Below are positions 7,565 to 9,198 of a DNA stretch of 9,198 nt, in pieces. Every line of letters begins with the position of its first letter. The first letter of the stretch is position 1. This stretch comes from Candidatus Aminicenantota bacterium. GTDB taxonomy: Bacteria; Acidobacteriota; B3-B38; Guanabaribacteriales; B3-B38. The stretch lies in the NCBI GenBank assembly GCA_029880275.1, contig JAOUOQ010000060.1:1-9198 (forward strand), in the 5' to 3' direction. Under the pieces are notes generated by a model. That model had not been told where the DNA came from. It did not search any database and was given only the letters and a program-made list of their open reading frames with translations. The position numbers were made by a program, and so were the translations under genes.

Positions 7565-7697
7565 AGCTCACAGGGAATCTGGCTCATAACTGCAAAGGGG
7601 AATTTTTATTTTTATAGGACAACCAGCTTATAAATAATATCCGCAATAAGACGTTCCTCCCGAGTATTTCTTTCCTTATTTCTCATCAAAACTATGT
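7565..7697. other. Convergent intergenic region
   Basis: This 133-base AT-rich stretch separates the zinc ribbon gene (+) from the GH3 gene (-), which converge here. A T-rich tract (aatttttattttta, 7601-7614) could serve + strand termination, but I find no solid GC-rich hairpin in front of it. No tRNA-like or other RNA structure is apparent. Confidence 0.5.
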
Positions 7698-7701
7698 TCA
7701 C
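7612..7701 (-). CDS. Doubtful 29-residue ORF overlapping the GH3 stop
   Basis: A GTG at 7701-7699 overlaps the GH3 TGA by the sequence GTGA, and the frame stays open for 29 codons to TAA at 7614-7612; an internal ATG gives 24 residues. The product would be Arg/Glu-rich (NKERNTREERL) and then hydrophobic (IADIIYKLVVL), possibly one amphipathic helix. No homologue is recognised. A GAGGAAA about 12-15 bases upstream is a poor Shine-Dalgarno match in spacing. The stop/start overlap is the main argument for it; its length makes chance quite likely. Confidence 0.2.
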   Translation of the reverse strand: MNIVLMRNKERNTREERLIADIIYKLVVL

Positions 7702-9198
7702 CTGATAGGAAGCTTTCCTCGAGGGTAGAGTTCCCCCCACAGCACTCTCAAAGCTGCTCTTATAGAACTCGGGGTAGGGGAGAAGGCTGCCAGGGAACGG
7801 AGGAATCGGCTACTTTTCAGGTCTTCTGGTAGTCCCAGGGAGATATGAAAACAGCTGGGGAAATGCTCCTGAACCTTCTGCATAAAGCCCTCCTGCCGGG
7901 GATGCCAATGGGCGTTATAGGTGAATATAATGGCTATCTGGCGGGAAGGAAAGGCATCCTTTCTCAAGAAAGGGTTGTCCACAGGATAACTTTCTTCCAC
8001 AAACTCAGGGCAAAATGGCTTCAGCGCTCCACCGATTATTGAGCTCCCTTTGGAGAAGCCGGTCAAAAGAGGCTTGACCTGCGGATAAAAAACGACCGGC
8101 TTTGTGCCAGCTTGTATGGTGTTTTCTCCACCGGGCGGCATTTCGACAATGGAGTCCTCAGCTATCTTGTGAGACAGAATATCTATCTCCTGAAATAGCT
8201 CGGTTAATTCCTCTTGCTGAAGGGTTGTAGGAATTAATCCAGGGGAGAGATTATTTTTGATGGCCAGGATTTTCTGAACTGAGCTTGACACAACCCGCGC
8301 AAATTGAGGATCCTGCTCCATCTCGGCGCAGAGGTGAGAGACAATCGGCATGACCTGCCTACCAGGGGAGGAGAACATCACCATATCATTGCCGCTTTTA
8401 ACGGCCTGGACGGTTGATTCCTTCAGGCTGGTAAAGTTAGATATTGCCCCCATCTCCAGGTCGTCGGTGATGACCAGTCCTTTATAATCTAACGCCCTTT
8501 TAAGGAGGTCGCTGGCAATCTCAGTAGAGAGAGAAGCTGGCCTCCTCTTGACCGAGACGAGTGAAGGATAGACGGCATGCCCCACCATTATAAACGCGCT
8601 ATAATGGCTTAGCTTACTGAACACGGAGATATCCTGTTCCCACAGCGTCTCTTTATTAGCCTCGATAACTGGAAGGTCGCTGTGCGGGTCGACCGATGCC
8701 CGCCCCAGGCCGGGAAAATGCTTGAGGGTGCCCAGAACACCTTCCTCTTTTAATCCCCGGAGGTAGGCTCTCGAGAGTTCGATTACCAGCTCGGGCTGGC
8801 TTCCGAATGCTCTTATTCCTATACCGTTGTTATCTCTGGATGCCAGCAAGTCGACCACAGGAGCCAAATTGAGATTTATACCCAACATCTTCAGCAAACG
8901 AGCGGTCAATGTTCCCTGCCGGTGAGAATACTCAGCATTGCCAGTGGCGCCCAGTGCCAGATTGGAAGGGAAAGAGGGAGTAAAAGGGGAAAGTCGGTCT
9001 ACTATCCCACCCTCTTGGTCTATGGCTATGAATGGTGGTGGGGAGGCGGCTGTTTTTAACTCCTGGCAGAGAGTGAATAGCTGGTGGGGGGATTTAATGT
9101 TTCTTGGGAGGAGTAATATGCCTCCCGGTGAGAATTCGCTGAGCCACTTCCTCTCTTCTTCGGATAGCTGTGCCCCTTCAATTCCCACGAAGAAGAGT
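7698..9198 (-). CDS. nagZ: GH3 family beta-N-acetylhexosaminidase, NagZ-like (5' partial)
   Basis: The frame is open to the right edge. The residues before the GTG at 9188 read LFF, matching the family's conserved LFxVGxEG start, so that GTG is not the true start. About 499 residues are visible. Catalytic-domain motifs are in order: GGILLLPRNI; IDQEGG (near 9020); LAPVVDL; KHFPGLG (near 8723); the DPHSDLP loop, whose His is the acid/base candidate by NagZ precedent; and VITDDLEMGAI (near 8468), holding the nucleophile Asp. A C-terminal domain of about 170 residues ends in a typical SIRAALRVLWGEL...GKLPI motif, so the 3' end is intact. Such enzymes remove N-acetylglucosamine from peptidoglycan fragments or related glycans. 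Whether it is cytoplasmic (recycling) or exported cannot be told because the N-terminus is missing. It is transcribed toward the Hdr operon and is functionally unrelated to it. Confidence 0.9.
   Translation of the reverse strand, partial: LFFVGIEGAQLSEEERKWLSEFSPGGILLLPRNIKSPHQLFTLCQELKTAASPPPFIAIDQEGGIVDRLSPFTPSFPSNLALGATGNAEYSHRQGTLTARLLKMLGINLNLAPVVDLLASRDNNGIGIRAFGSQPELVIELSRAYLRGLKEEGVLGTLKHFPGLGRASVDPHSDLPVIEANKETLWEQDISVFSKLSHYSAFIMVGHAVYPSLVSVKRRPASLSTEIASDLLKRALDYKGLVITDDLEMGAISNFTSLKESTVQAVKSGNDMVMFSSPGRQVMPIVSHLCAEMEQDPQFARVVSSSVQKILAIKNNLSPGLIPTTLQQEELTELFQEIDILSHKIAEDSIVEMPPGGENTIQAGTKPVVFYPQVKPLLTGFSKGSSIIGGALKPFCPEFVEESYPVDNPFLRKDAFPSRQIAIIFTYNAHWHPRQEGFMQKVQEHFPSCFHISLGLPEDLKSSRFLRSLAAFSPTPSSIRAALRVLWGELYPRGKLPIR

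Noticed and set aside
7707..7719. Small inverted repeat AGGAA-GCT-TTCCT as a terminator
   Set aside because: It lies inside the last codons of the GH3 gene, has only five pairs, and is not followed by a T run on either strand.
7845..8042. 65-codon plus-strand ORF inside the GH3 gene
   Set aside because: It is antisense to the conserved C-terminal domain of the GH3 enzyme and has no recognisable product.
9186..9188. GTG as the start of the GH3 gene
   Set aside because: The conserved family sequence LFxVGxEG continues upstream of it to the window edge, so the real start lies outside.
1..9198. CRISPR arrays, tRNA or rRNA genes, insertion sequences
   Set aside because: I saw no direct repeat arrays, no cloverleaf-like or rRNA-like segments, no transposase and no terminal inverted repeats on either strand.

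Overview
The window is one strand-consistent (+) operon of heterodisulfide-reductase (Hdr)-type electron-transfer genes at bases 1-7564, followed by a convergent (-) glycoside hydrolase gene at 7698-9198 that runs off the right edge. The source looks like a strictly anaerobic bacterium. The GH3 N-acetylhexosaminidase-type gene points to a cell with peptidoglycan. The selenocysteine insertion hairpin lies inside the reading frame just after the UGA, which is the bacterial arrangement; archaea place it in the untranslated region. The Hdr gene types fit anaerobic lineages such as Desulfobacterota or Chloroflexota (Dehalococcoidia-like), but I cannot decide the phylum from this sequence alone.

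Layout: (1) 1-3333, a very large, 5'-truncated flavoprotein that fuses a GltD-type NAD(P)H oxidoreductase, half of an HdrA, and a nearly complete second HdrA; (2) 3347-3784, a stand-alone MvhD/FlpD-type iron-sulfur subunit; (3) 3803-4948, an HdrC-HdrB fusion; (4) 4954-7359, a second HdrA fused to its own MvhD domain, interrupted by an in-frame TGA at 5563-5565 that I read as selenocysteine; (5) 7415-7564, a 49-residue FmdB-like zinc ribbon protein; (6) a 133-base convergent intergenic stretch, with a doubtful 29-codon ORF on the minus strand; (7) the C-terminal part of a GH3 enzyme on the minus strand.

Genes 1-4 are spaced 13, 18 and 5 bases apart, each with a Shine-Dalgarno sequence, so they are almost certainly co-transcribed. 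By analogy with HdrABC-MvhAGD and FlxABCD-HdrABC, the likely scheme (inference) is that NAD(P)H enters at the GltD-type flavin of gene 1. Electrons would then pass through HdrA FAD and iron-sulfur clusters, with MvhD domains as [2Fe-2S] connectors, to the HdrB-type non-cubane clusters of gene 3 and to ferredoxin-like clusters. The true disulfide or other acceptor is unknown. No hydrogenase or formate dehydrogenase catalytic subunit is visible.

The most notable point is the pairing of two unlike HdrA paralogues on one HdrCB. One carries Sec at the conserved Cys position and has a full inserted ferredoxin. The other has lost both that Cys/Sec loop and the inserted ferredoxin but has gained a GltD and half-HdrA front end.
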